Shown: in pieces, positions 1 through 6,666 of the stretch
Layout: each line of letters opens with the position of its first letter
How positions within the stretch are numbered: the first letter of the stretch is position 1
Assembly: GCA_964652205.1 (NCBI GenBank)
Contig: CAZZAO010000187.1
Location: forward strand, 1-7,430
Source of the DNA: ZC4RG36 sp964652205
GTDB lineage: Bacteria > Chloroflexota > Anaerolineae > Aggregatilineales > Phototrophicaceae
DNA length: 7,430 nt
Direction of reading: 5' to 3'
Program-made: the position numbers and the translations under genes
Notes under the pieces: generated by a model
The model's input: the letters and a program-made list of their open reading frames with translations, nothing else
Databases searched by the model: none
Told to the model about the DNA's origin: nothing

Positions 1-51
1 TCCATCTATTAAATTAATAGCATTAACAATTCCTATTATAATAAATATTGA
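1..51 (-). pseudogene. Fragment of a WecA/MraY-type polyprenyl-phosphate sugar-1-phosphate transferase
   Basis: Read on the minus strand in the frame ending at position 1, this AT-rich stretch encodes IFIIIGIVNAINLIDG with no stop. A hydrophobic run leading into N-A-x-N-L-I-D-G is the signature of the polyprenyl-phosphate N-acetylhexosamine-1-phosphate transferase family (WecA, TagO, MraY; Pfam Glycos_transf_4). In that family the motif normally continues as LDGLA, which would lie beyond the window edge. These are integral membrane enzymes that start cell-envelope polysaccharide synthesis. The fragment abuts a truncated lacI gene on the other strand and has very different base composition, so it probably comes from another genome (assembly chimera) or from a rearrangement. 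Only about 17 codons are visible, so the family call rests on one motif. Confidence 0.6.
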
Positions 52-275
52 TGGATACTTCTCTGATTGGCTTCGATAACCGCAACTTCGCCGCTCACCA
101 GCGACCGCCGCTGACGACTGTCGCGCTGCCGCTGGTTGAAATGGGACGCCTGGCCGGGGAACTGCTGCTGCAAGCGATTAAAACCGGAAACGCGACGGCA
201 GCCTTACACCGCGTGCCGTGTGAGCTGATTGTTCGGCAGTCGTGCGGCGCGGCACAGACGCGACCGAATGAATAG
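48..275 (+). pseudogene. LacI-family transcriptional repressor, C-terminal fragment
   Basis: This is the C-terminal end of a LacI/GalR-type repressor, which binds operator DNA and releases it on sugar binding. Visible family hallmarks are SLIGFDN, then RPPLTTVALP, EMGRLAGELLL and the terminal CELIVRQSCG, all from the last part of the periplasmic-binding-protein-like effector domain (Peripla_BP_3). Family members are about 330-350 residues; only about 74 are present here. The helix-turn-helix and most of the sensor domain are missing. The frame is closed by a TAA at 42-44, and recognisable homology begins at about codon 54-56 (the D of DTSLIGFDN). The TTG at 48 is therefore not a true start but a by-product of the junction with the AT-rich minus-strand fragment. 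The gene ends 62 bases before the hydrolase start, which fits a repressor leading the sugar operon it controls. Whether the gene is intact in the organism cannot be told from this window. Confidence 0.85.
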
Positions 276-337
276 CCTTCCCGCGTGGCGGACGTTCGAT
301 GTGATGCCTGGCTTCTTTGCAGCATAAGGAGTTTGTT

Positions 338-1966
338 TTGGAGATTTATGATTTAAGTTTCGACCCACGTGATCCGCTTTACGACGTCCCCGGCCTGCCC
401 GGCGTGCGCTGGGGGGTGCAGGTGTTCACCGTCAAGAATCTCTATCAACTCGACCCGGCCAGAGTCACCCTTTCAGACGATGGAATGACGTTAGAAGCAT
501 CTGGCCTGAGTTGGGCAGGACAGCAGCAGCGCAGCGAAGGGCGCGTCTCCGTCCAGATTACCCGCGATGATGGCGCATTCGTCTGGCGGATTCAGGCCGA
601 ACATGCGGAGCCGCTCAAAGTCGTCAAGCTGATGCTGTGGGGCCTGCCAGAAAGCGCTTTTCAGGGCGGCTGGTGGCAGCCCACCAGCACCGCCGGGCGG
701 ACTGCCGTGCCAACCCTGACTGCGCCGGTGAAGTGGAACTACCCCTGGCGCGAATGGCTAACGCCCTGGGCATGTGCCAGTGAAACCGATGGCGCGCCGC
801 TGGTATGCGTCAGCTTCCGGGACAGCGAAGTACGCGCCAAGCGGCTTTACACCCATCTCCCGCCCTATGCCGACGGCAAGCCGGTGGTTGAGCTGCTTTT
901 TGAAGAAGATGCAACGCGCTGGGGTAGCAGCATCTCCACCTGCGAGATTCGCCTGCGCGTTACCGACCGGCTCGATGACATTAACGCCGATTTCGCGGCG
1001 CATCTCGCTTTCGTCGAAAAGGCGTACAGCATCGGCCTGTGGGAAACGCGCCCCGACGTGCCGGACTGGATGCGCGATATCCAGCTTGTGCTGAACCTGC
1101 ATGGACAGCACTGGACAGGTTATGTTTTCAATACCTTCGACCAGATGGGCGAGGCGCTCAAGCGGATCACCGAGCAGGTTCCTGGCAAGCGCATCCTGGC
1201 CTATGTCCCCGGCTTCGAGGGCCGCTATTACTATGCCTATCCGAACTATCGCCCCGGCGAAGCGCTCGGCGGCGATGCCGGTTTCCGCCGGCTGGTGGCA
1301 ACCGCCAATGCGCTTGGCGTGAAGCTGATGCCGATGTTCGGAATGCACGGCGCGAATGTTCAGGTCTACCCGGATTACGAGCGTTCGGCCTTTCGCAGTC
1401 GAACCAGCAGCTATATCACGCTCGTCAACTTCCCGGACTGGGACACGGATCGCTTCGGTGAGGACGATCAGGTTTTCCTGAACCCCGGTGAGCCGGTCTT
1501 TCGTCAGCATCTGCTGGAACAGGTCAGCGGCATTGTGCGCGATTACGGCGTCAGCGGCGTGTTTCTGGATACGTCGGCCTGCTGGTTCAATGACCCGCGT
1601 TACAACCTGTACGAAGGCTATCGGACGCTGGTCAACGACCTGCACGCGCGCCACCCTGACCTGTTGATCGCGGGAGAGGGCTGGTACGACGCTGTTCTAG
1701 CGCTGCTGCCAGTCAATCAAAGCTGGTTGGGCATCGACCGACACTACAAGTTCTCGGAGATTCTGAACCGCTACGGGCGAGCACTGGGGCATCTGGCGGA
1801 AGGAGCGCCCGGCGCGGTGAGCACCGGCGTTCATGAGCGCGGTTTCACCTACAAGCACTCCGGCGAGGCAACGCCGGGGCATATCGCCTCAGTCGGCATC
1901 GCCGACGACAGTTTATCAAAGTATGCCGAGGAGGTGATGGCCGCCTGTCGAAACGCGGTGACATAA
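338..1966 (+). CDS. Putative cytoplasmic glycoside hydrolase (TIM-barrel type, family not assigned)
   Basis: A 542-residue protein. The start is taken as TTG at 338, because AAGGAG at 326-331 sits 6 bases before it; an in-frame TTG at 317 lies upstream of that ribosome site and is unlikely. There is no signal peptide, so it should act in the cytoplasm. Roughly the first 200 residues look like a beta-rich domain. The rest resembles a (beta/alpha)8 barrel, with segments such as RILAYVPGF, FRRLVATANALGVKLMPMFG and GVSGVFLDTS, then LLIAGEGWYD. By analogy with retaining alpha-glycosidase barrels, Asp411 (in FLDTS) and Glu447 (in GEGWYD) are candidate catalytic residues at the ends of adjacent strands; this is inference. 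The motifs LDTS and AGEGW resemble DUF6259-like or GH13/GH36-type barrels without being a clear match. Its place between a sugar repressor and a sugar importer suggests it cleaves the imported oligosaccharide or glycoside. The substrate is unknown. Confidence 0.75.
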   Translation: MEIYDLSFDPRDPLYDVPGLPGVRWGVQVFTVKNLYQLDPARVTLSDDGMTLEASGLSWAGQQQRSEGRVSVQITRDDGAFVWRIQAEHAEPLKVVKLMLWGLPESAFQGGWWQPTSTAGRTAVPTLTAPVKWNYPWREWLTPWACASETDGAPLVCVSFRDSEVRAKRLYTHLPPYADGKPVVELLFEEDATRWGSSISTCEIRLRVTDRLDDINADFAAHLAFVEKAYSIGLWETRPDVPDWMRDIQLVLNLHGQHWTGYVFNTFDQMGEALKRITEQVPGKRILAYVPGFEGRYYYAYPNYRPGEALGGDAGFRRLVATANALGVKLMPMFGMHGANVQVYPDYERSAFRSRTSSYITLVNFPDWDTDRFGEDDQVFLNPGEPVFRQHLLEQVSGIVRDYGVSGVFLDTSACWFNDPRYNLYEGYRTLVNDLHARHPDLLIAGEGWYDAVLALLPVNQSWLGIDRHYKFSEILNRYGRALGHLAEGAPGAVSTGVHERGFTYKHSGEATPGHIASVGIADDSLSKYAEEVMAACRNAVT

Positions 1967-1982
1967 CATCGTCATCCCGGCG

Positions 1983-2000
1983 CGGGCAATCCGCTGCCCG
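1983..2000. other. Small hairpin in the hydrolase to binding-protein gap
   Basis: CGGGCA at 1983-1988 pairs with TGCCCG at 1995-2000 around a 6-base loop. No T-run follows, so this is not an intrinsic terminator. It could be an mRNA stabilising or processing stem upstream of the binding-protein gene, or simply chance in GC-rich DNA. No convincing promoter was seen in this 79-base gap, which supports co-transcription with the hydrolase. Confidence 0.3.
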
Positions 2001-2045
2001 TCCGGCCAGTGACAGAGTTAACTATCGCATAAAGGAGAATTTGAG

Positions 2046-3296
2046 ATGAAACGTTTTTCCATTGTTGTTCTTTTACTGCTGGTCGTCGGCGTCCTCAGCA
2101 CAGCGCCAATGGCAGCGCAGGATGCGGTCACGCTGCAAATGTGGTCGCGTGACAGCAATCAGGACTTCCTGCGTGAACTGGTCGATAAGTGGAATAGTAC
2201 CCACAAAGATCAGATCGAACTGACGATCATCCCGGCGGCAGATTTCGTCACCCGTGTTGGCGTGGCTGCGGCGGGCGGTGAAGCGCCTGACCTGCTGCCA
2301 ATTGACCTGATCTACGTCCCGGCGTTCGCCAAGGCCGGAAACCTGGCCGAGATCGGCAGCTTCATTGACAGCCTGCCCTACGCCGACAAGCTCAGTCCCT
2401 CACATATTCGCCTGGGCGAGTACGATGGGGGCCGCTATGCCGTGCCGTTCGCCGCTGAGGGTTCGGTGCTGCTGTACAACAAGGGGTTGTTCAAGGAAGC
2501 TGGCCTCGACCCGGAGAAGCCGCCGACCACCTGGGACGAAATCTATCAGGACGCCAAAGCCATTACCGCGCTGGGCAACGGCAAATATGGCTTCTACTTT
2601 GCGGGCGCTTGCGCGGGCTGCAACGCCTTCACCTACCTGCCGCTGATCTGGGCGAGCGGCGGCGACGTCCTGAGCGACGATGGCCTGACCGCGACCATCG
2701 ACTCGCCGGAAGTGCGCGCCGCGCTGGAATTCTACAAGAAGATGTGGGACGAGGGTCTGATCCCGCCGAGCGCGCAGGCCGACACCGGCACCGACTTCCT
2801 GAACGCTTTCCTGACCGGCACTATCGGCATGGCGGGTTCGGGCGCGTTCTCGATTGCCACGCTCAAGAATGACCATCCTGAGATCGACTTCGGTCTGACT
2901 TTCCTGCCCGGTCAGGACGGCGGCAAGTCGTCGTTTGCCGGGGGTGACTCGATTGCCATCACGTCCAGCTCGACCCACGTCGCCGAAGCCTTCGAGTTCA
3001 TCAAATGGGTGCTGTCAGACGAGATTCAGCTCGAGATGTTCGCCGCGCGTGGTCAGCTTCCCCTGCGCTCTGACCTGATCGATAATGAGTATTCGCGGAA
3101 AGACCCGCGCCTGATTACCAACGCCGAAGCGATGAATCTGGGCAAGACACCCTACAGCTTCGTCTACAATCAGTTGTTCAACGACGCCAACGGCCCCTGG
3201 CTGGCGATGATCCAGACCGCCATTTTCCAGGGCGATGTGGATGGCGCCATCAAGACCGCGCAGCAGGCTTTCAGCGATATTCTTGCGACTCAGTAA
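2046..3296 (+). CDS. Carbohydrate ABC transporter substrate-binding protein (CUT1 type)
   Basis: A 416-residue extracytoplasmic solute-binding protein (family 1, MalE/UgpB-like) that captures a sugar and delivers it to the two permeases encoded downstream. Residues 1 to about 25 form a signal peptide: MKRFS, a run of V/L residues, then APMAAQ with likely cleavage near residue 24-26. No lipobox cysteine is present, so it is not an obvious lipoprotein. Family features include VTLQMWSRD at the mature start, AAAGGEAPDL, YAVPFAAEGSVLLYNKGLFKEAGLDP with PPTTWDE, and the C-terminal AFEFIKWVLSDE with GQLPLRSD. Cys189 and Cys192 form a CxxC in GACAGCN, the only cysteines noticed; they could form a disulfide outside the cell. 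AAAGGAG at 2031-2037 lies 8 bases before the ATG. The gene is followed by a strong terminator. Ligand identity cannot be read from sequence. Confidence 0.93.
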   Translation: MKRFSIVVLLLLVVGVLSTAPMAAQDAVTLQMWSRDSNQDFLRELVDKWNSTHKDQIELTIIPAADFVTRVGVAAAGGEAPDLLPIDLIYVPAFAKAGNLAEIGSFIDSLPYADKLSPSHIRLGEYDGGRYAVPFAAEGSVLLYNKGLFKEAGLDPEKPPTTWDEIYQDAKAITALGNGKYGFYFAGACAGCNAFTYLPLIWASGGDVLSDDGLTATIDSPEVRAALEFYKKMWDEGLIPPSAQADTGTDFLNAFLTGTIGMAGSGAFSIATLKNDHPEIDFGLTFLPGQDGGKSSFAGGDSIAITSSSTHVAEAFEFIKWVLSDEIQLEMFAARGQLPLRSDLIDNEYSRKDPRLITNAEAMNLGKTPYSFVYNQLFNDANGPWLAMIQTAIFQGDVDGAIKTAQQAFSDILATQ

Positions 3297-3309
3297 GCCA
3301 TTGTAGACG

Positions 3310-3357
3310 GCACCGACCTGCTCATGGCATGATCGTGAGCAGGTCGGCGCTCTTTTT
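3310..3357 (+). terminator. Intrinsic terminator between binding-protein and permease genes
   Basis: A perfect 12-bp stem pairs 3313-3324 (CCGACCTGCTCA) with 3336-3347. It can be extended by G3310-C3350 and C3311-G3349 across one mismatch, and it is followed by TCTTTTT at 3351-3357. It sits 13 bases after the binding-protein stop codon. In sugar ABC operons such a structure typically gives partial termination and also protects the upstream message. The binding protein is then made in excess over the permeases. No separate strong promoter was recognised between it and the permease start at 3394. Confidence 0.88.
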
Positions 3358-3393
3358 GATCGTTTGGCAGCACTGTAGGAAGGTGAAAGTGCC

Positions 3394-4317
3394 GTGAGTA
3401 CCGTCAACACCCGCATCGGAGCGAGTCGCGCGGGAGCCACCGGCGGGGCGATAGGACAGCGCAGAATCGGATTATGGTTCGTGCTGCCCGCTGTCACCTT
3501 CACCGTGATCTTTTTTATCATCCCGCTCATCATGACTATCTTTATGTCCCTGCACGACTGGCCGCTGCTGGGCCAGCACAAATTCATTGGCTTCGATAAT
3601 TACGCGGCGCTGCTTTCTGATCGGCAGTTCTGGAACAGCATGTGGTTTACCACTCGCTATACCCTGCTGATCACGCCGATCATCTTCATCTTCGCTTTCG
3701 GGCTGGCGTTGCTGGTCAACCTGCCGCTGCGCGGTGTCGGCATCTTCCGCACAATCTTTTTTCTGCCGGTGGTGATCGGCCTCGGCACCAGCAGCCTGCT
3801 GTGGGTGTGGTTGCTGCACGACCGGGTGGGCGTCATCGACGCGATTCTGGTCGGGCTGGGGCTAATCAATCGTCCGATCATCTGGTTGGTCGATCCGAAT
3901 TACGCGCTGATCGCCATCGTCGTCTCAGTCGTCTGGAAAACTGTCGGTTTCACCATGATTCTACTGCTGACCGGGATGCAGGCGATCCCGAGCGAACTCT
4001 ACGAGGCGGCGAAAGTCGATGGCGCGAGCTATTGGGCGCGGACTCGGTACGTGATGCTGCCGCTGATGCGCCGCACCTTCGCGCTGGCGCTGATCCTGTC
4101 GGTGATCGGCTCCTATCTGGGCTTCGATCAGTTCTTCATCATGACCGCTGGCGGCCCGCAAAACACGACCATTTCGGTCGTCTACTGGATTTACAAGAAC
4201 TCGTTCACCAATTTCAAGCTCGGCTATGGCGCTTCAATGTCGATCATCCTGCTGATCGTACTGGTCATCCTCAGCGTTATCCAGCTTCGACTGCTGCGCG
4301 ATGATACGAGTTACTGA
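3394..4317 (+). CDS. Carbohydrate ABC transporter permease, MalF/UgpA type
   Basis: A 307-residue inner-membrane permease (binding-protein-dependent transport component, CUT1 family) that forms half of the transmembrane channel. A short charged N-terminus is followed by about six membrane spans, the first near residues 27-50 (GLWFVLPAVTFTVIFFIIPL). The EAA loop that docks onto the ATPase is clear: E204-A-A then D209-G210 within ELYEAAKVDGASYW, followed by LPLM. The segment FDQFFIMTAGGPQNTT is typical of the MalF/UgpA/MsmF-like partner. The start is GTG at 3394, with GGAAGGTG at 3378-3385 eight bases upstream. It ends 7-10 bases before the next permease, and the two are surely translated from one message. 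Confidence 0.95.
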   Translation: MSTVNTRIGASRAGATGGAIGQRRIGLWFVLPAVTFTVIFFIIPLIMTIFMSLHDWPLLGQHKFIGFDNYAALLSDRQFWNSMWFTTRYTLLITPIIFIFAFGLALLVNLPLRGVGIFRTIFFLPVVIGLGTSSLLWVWLLHDRVGVIDAILVGLGLINRPIIWLVDPNYALIAIVVSVVWKTVGFTMILLLTGMQAIPSELYEAAKVDGASYWARTRYVMLPLMRRTFALALILSVIGSYLGFDQFFIMTAGGPQNTTISVVYWIYKNSFTNFKLGYGASMSIILLIVLVILSVIQLRLLRDDTSY

Positions 4318-4327
4318 AGGGTAAATG

Positions 4328-5212
<885 letters not shown>

Positions 5213-5422
5213 AAAGACGACGTAAGGTCAGGTCATCGGTATAAAAGGCATTGGCGGAAAAATACCTGCCGTTCATCGCTGCTGCATTATTGCGCCTGAA
5301 ATCCGCATCCGGCTGGCGCGCCGCAGCTCGACGACTGGCGCGGCCCTGCTGTTTCGCGCCCTGCTCCCGAAACACCGTTCGCGCTCCCCTAAAGCCGTCC
5401 TCAGCAGCCTGATTTATGAATA
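5213..5422. other. Gene-free stretch between the permease and the GlsB-like gene
   Basis: No credible coding region, RNA gene or strong terminator was recognised here. Open frames on the minus strand (for example 5202-5429) are rich in Arg/Ala and lack family features, so they look like chance frames in GC-rich DNA. The octamer CTGGCGCG occurs twice (5313-5320 and 5335-5342), which is probably chance. The stretch after 5420 is AT-rich and carries the promoter elements of the next gene. Confidence 0.5.
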
Positions 5423-5424
5423 TT

Positions 5425-5439
5425 GACATAATAAATGTC
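5425..5439. promoter_or_regulatory. Small palindrome GACAT-N5-ATGTC, possible operator
   Basis: The arms GACAT (5425-5429) and ATGTC (5435-5439) are perfect inverted copies around AATAA. The site lies just upstream of the expected -35 zone of the promoter whose -10 is at 5461-5466. That is a position where an activator, or a repressor dimer, could bind. It also contains TTGACA at 5423-5428, but no good -10 lies 16-18 bases after that hexamer. The regulator is unknown. Confidence 0.35.
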
Positions 5440-5457
5440 TCCAGCCGAAATGTGTTC

Positions 5458-5475
5458 TGCTATACTCTTACGTAA
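5458..5475 (+). promoter_or_regulatory. Extended -10 promoter with overlapping palindrome for the GlsB-like gene
   Basis: TGC followed by TATACT (5458-5466) is a good extended -10 element, and these need little from a -35 box. The expected transcription start, about 6-8 bases downstream, falls inside the perfect 8-bp palindrome TTACGTAA (5468-5475), a place where a repressor could block initiation. The leader to the ATG at 5508 would be about 35 bases. Confidence 0.5.
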
Positions 5476-5507
5476 TGCAACTCATAATCTCGACATGGAG
5501 GCACAAC

Positions 5508-5849
5508 ATGATTGGTATCCTGATTCTGGCAATCATTCTGTTGATCGCTTACTTCGCGTTGGGGCTGGCTGTCCACGTCACGATTGGCCTCGCTGGCCTG
5601 ATTATTACGGTCATCGTCTGGGCCATCATCGGCTGGCTGGCGGGGCAGCTCATGAAGGGCGGCGGCTACGGTCTGTTCGGTGACGTGCTGCTCGGCATCA
5701 TCGGCGGCATCGTCGGCGGCATCATCTTCAGCCTGCTCGGGATTGGCGACGCGACTTCGGGGCTGATCGGCACGATCATCGTCGGCGTCGTCGGCTCAGT
5801 GATCGTCATCGCCATCGGACGGGCCATCAGCGGCAGAAGCGTCGCCTGA
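5508..5849 (+). CDS. GlsB/YeaQ/YmgE family small membrane protein
   Basis: A 113-residue, very hydrophobic, glycine-rich protein of the transglycosylase-associated (GlsB/YeaQ/YmgE) family, commonly linked to envelope or general stress. The start at 5508 is set by GGAGG at 5497-5501, 6 bases upstream; an in-frame ATG at 5475 overlaps the promoter palindrome and is unlikely. The family core runs from about residue 38: WAIIGWLAGQLMKGGGYGLFGDVLLGIIGGIVGGIIF, with the diagnostic W-L-A-G, K-G-G-G-x-G and G-D motifs. Four membrane spans are likely, near residues 2-22, 26-48, 57-79 and 85-103. Typical members have about 80-90 residues and three spans, so this one carries an extra N-terminal hydrophobic segment. 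It is monocistronic, with its own promoter and a terminator just after it. No enzymatic activity is established for the family. Confidence 0.9.
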   Translation: MIGILILAIILLIAYFALGLAVHVTIGLAGLIITVIVWAIIGWLAGQLMKGGGYGLFGDVLLGIIGGIVGGIIFSLLGIGDATSGLIGTIIVGVVGSVIVIAIGRAISGRSVA

Positions 5850-5874
5850 CCGGTCTACTGGCAGCCGTTTACAG

Positions 5875-5907
5875 ACGCGCCTGTATCGCCTGATTCGGGC
5901 GCGTTTT
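5875..5907 (+). terminator. Intrinsic terminator after the GlsB-like gene
   Basis: ACGCGCC (5875-5881) pairs perfectly with GGCGCGT (5898-5904), and T5882-G5897 can add a wobble pair. The stem encloses a 14-base loop and is followed by TTTT (5904-5907) and GATT. It lies 25 bases after the stop codon and just ahead of the next gene's promoter, so it insulates the two transcription units. Confidence 0.65.
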
Positions 5908-5913
5908 GATTCC

Positions 5914-5942
5914 TTGACAGGTTAATGCGCGCCGCCGATAAT
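5914..5942 (+). promoter_or_regulatory. Sigma-70-type promoter of the YkgJ-like gene
   Basis: A consensus -35 TTGACA (5914-5919) and a near-consensus -10 GATAAT (5937-5942) are separated by exactly 17 bases. Transcription should begin near 5949, giving a leader of about 18 bases that contains the ribosome site GAGGG (5956-5960) ahead of the ATG at 5967. This is the best-defined promoter in the window and suggests housekeeping-type expression. Confidence 0.8.
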
Positions 5943-5966
5943 GCGGGCAAGTTCTGAGGGAATGCC

Positions 5967-6503
5967 ATGCCGCTCGTCACCGACCTGAACGAAATCCGCC
6001 GGCTGTCCACCGAGCGCCATGCCGAGTTCGACGCCATGCGCGAGGCGCTGGAGTTCGATGGCAACCTGACCGACGATGCACTCGACGCGCTGGTCGAGTC
6101 GCTGGCCGAGCCGATCACCGCTGCTATCGACTGTAAGCAGTGCGCCAACTGCTGCCGCTCGCTCGACGTCTGCCTCGTACCGAACGACGTCGATGGTCTG
6201 TCGGCAGCACTCGACATCCCCATCGAGGATGTGATCGAGCTTTACGCCGACGAGCAGCGCGGCGCGACAATGGGCGAATGGGCGGTGATGCCCGCGCATC
6301 CGTGTCCGCTGCTGCGCGGGAACCTGTGCTCGGTCTACGCGCACCGACCACACGCCTGCCGCGTCTACCCGCAGTTCACGCCGGAGTTCCGCTACAACAT
6401 CGAGGACACTATCGAGGGCGCGGCCTTCTGCCCGATCATCTACAACACCCTCAGCGCGCTGGCGGAGCGAGTCGAGATTGGGCTGGAATCAGATAGCGAA
6501 TAG
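5967..6503 (+). CDS. YkgJ family CxxCxxCC cysteine-cluster protein
   Basis: A 178-residue soluble protein with the zinc- or iron-binding-type cluster of the YkgJ/CxxCxxCC family (Pfam PF03692). The defining motif is at residues 56-63: C56-K-Q-C59-A-N-C62-C63. It is followed by Cys69, then HPCPLLRGNLCSVYAHRPHACRVYPQF, which supplies the second group of conserved cysteines (PCPLL, LCSVY and the R-P-x-x-C-R-x-Y-P signature), and a late Cys in AAFCPII. The cysteines are taken to bind a metal; the molecular role of the family is not settled. ATG at 5967 has GAGGG 6 bases upstream. The first ~50 residues are acidic and helical (MPLVTDLNEIRRLSTERHAE). The last five codons and the stop form the left arm of a long inverted repeat whose other arm precedes the methyltransferase gene. 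No terminator was found after it. Confidence 0.9.
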   Translation: MPLVTDLNEIRRLSTERHAEFDAMREALEFDGNLTDDALDALVESLAEPITAAIDCKQCANCCRSLDVCLVPNDVDGLSAALDIPIEDVIELYADEQRGATMGEWAVMPAHPCPLLRGNLCSVYAHRPHACRVYPQFTPEFRYNIEDTIEGAAFCPIIYNTLSALAERVEIGLESDSE

Positions 6504-6651
6504 CCATGCAGTTCCTCGCCAATGTCATCCAAAAGTCACCTCGCCATTTTTACGATTTCGCTTCCTAACCCAATCTCCTTCAATTTGTAAGCTATTTGTC
6601 GGCATTTGAACCATAATTTCAACAGGGTTCTGCTATTCGTATCTGATAACC
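6485..6651. repeat. Near-perfect inverted repeat flanking the gap before the methyltransferase
   Basis: ATCAGATAGCGAATAGC at 6488-6504 is the inverse of GCTATTCGTATCTGAT at 6632-6647. The arms differ only by one extra base (G or C at 6496-6497) and can be extended by GG/CC pairs at 6485-6486 and 6650-6651. The spacer of 127 bases (6505-6631) holds a shorter third copy, GCTATTTGT at 6591-6599, in the same orientation as the right arm and 41 bases before it. The left arm lies in the end of the YkgJ-like gene; the right arm lies 20 bases before the methyltransferase start. Such a match over so short a distance is very unlikely by chance. It could be a regulator-binding array, a long-range mRNA stem, or the scar of an insertion. 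Confidence 0.75.
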
Positions 6652-6666
6652 GGATGAGGATCTAAA

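Noticed and set aside
1..55. Terminal TCCATC / GATGGA inverted hexamers resembling element ends
   Set aside because: The match is only six bases, and the intervening sequence is explained better as a coding fragment of a glycosyltransferase.
758..1654. 298-codon open frame on the minus strand inside the hydrolase gene
   Set aside because: It is antisense to a well-supported gene. Its translation shows no family features and looks like a GC-rich codon shadow.
2400..2978. 192-codon open frame on the minus strand inside the binding-protein gene
   Set aside because: It lies opposite a clear solute-binding protein and has the Arg/Ala-rich look of antisense frames.
5423..5428. TTGACA as -35 box of the GlsB-like gene promoter
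   Set aside because: The good -10 (TATACT) is 32 bases away, and no acceptable -10 lies 16-18 bases downstream of this hexamer.
6585..6636. Possible promoter hexamers (TTGTAA, TTGAAC, CATAAT) upstream of the methyltransferase
   Set aside because: No pair has a usable 16-18 base spacing, so no promoter is claimed.
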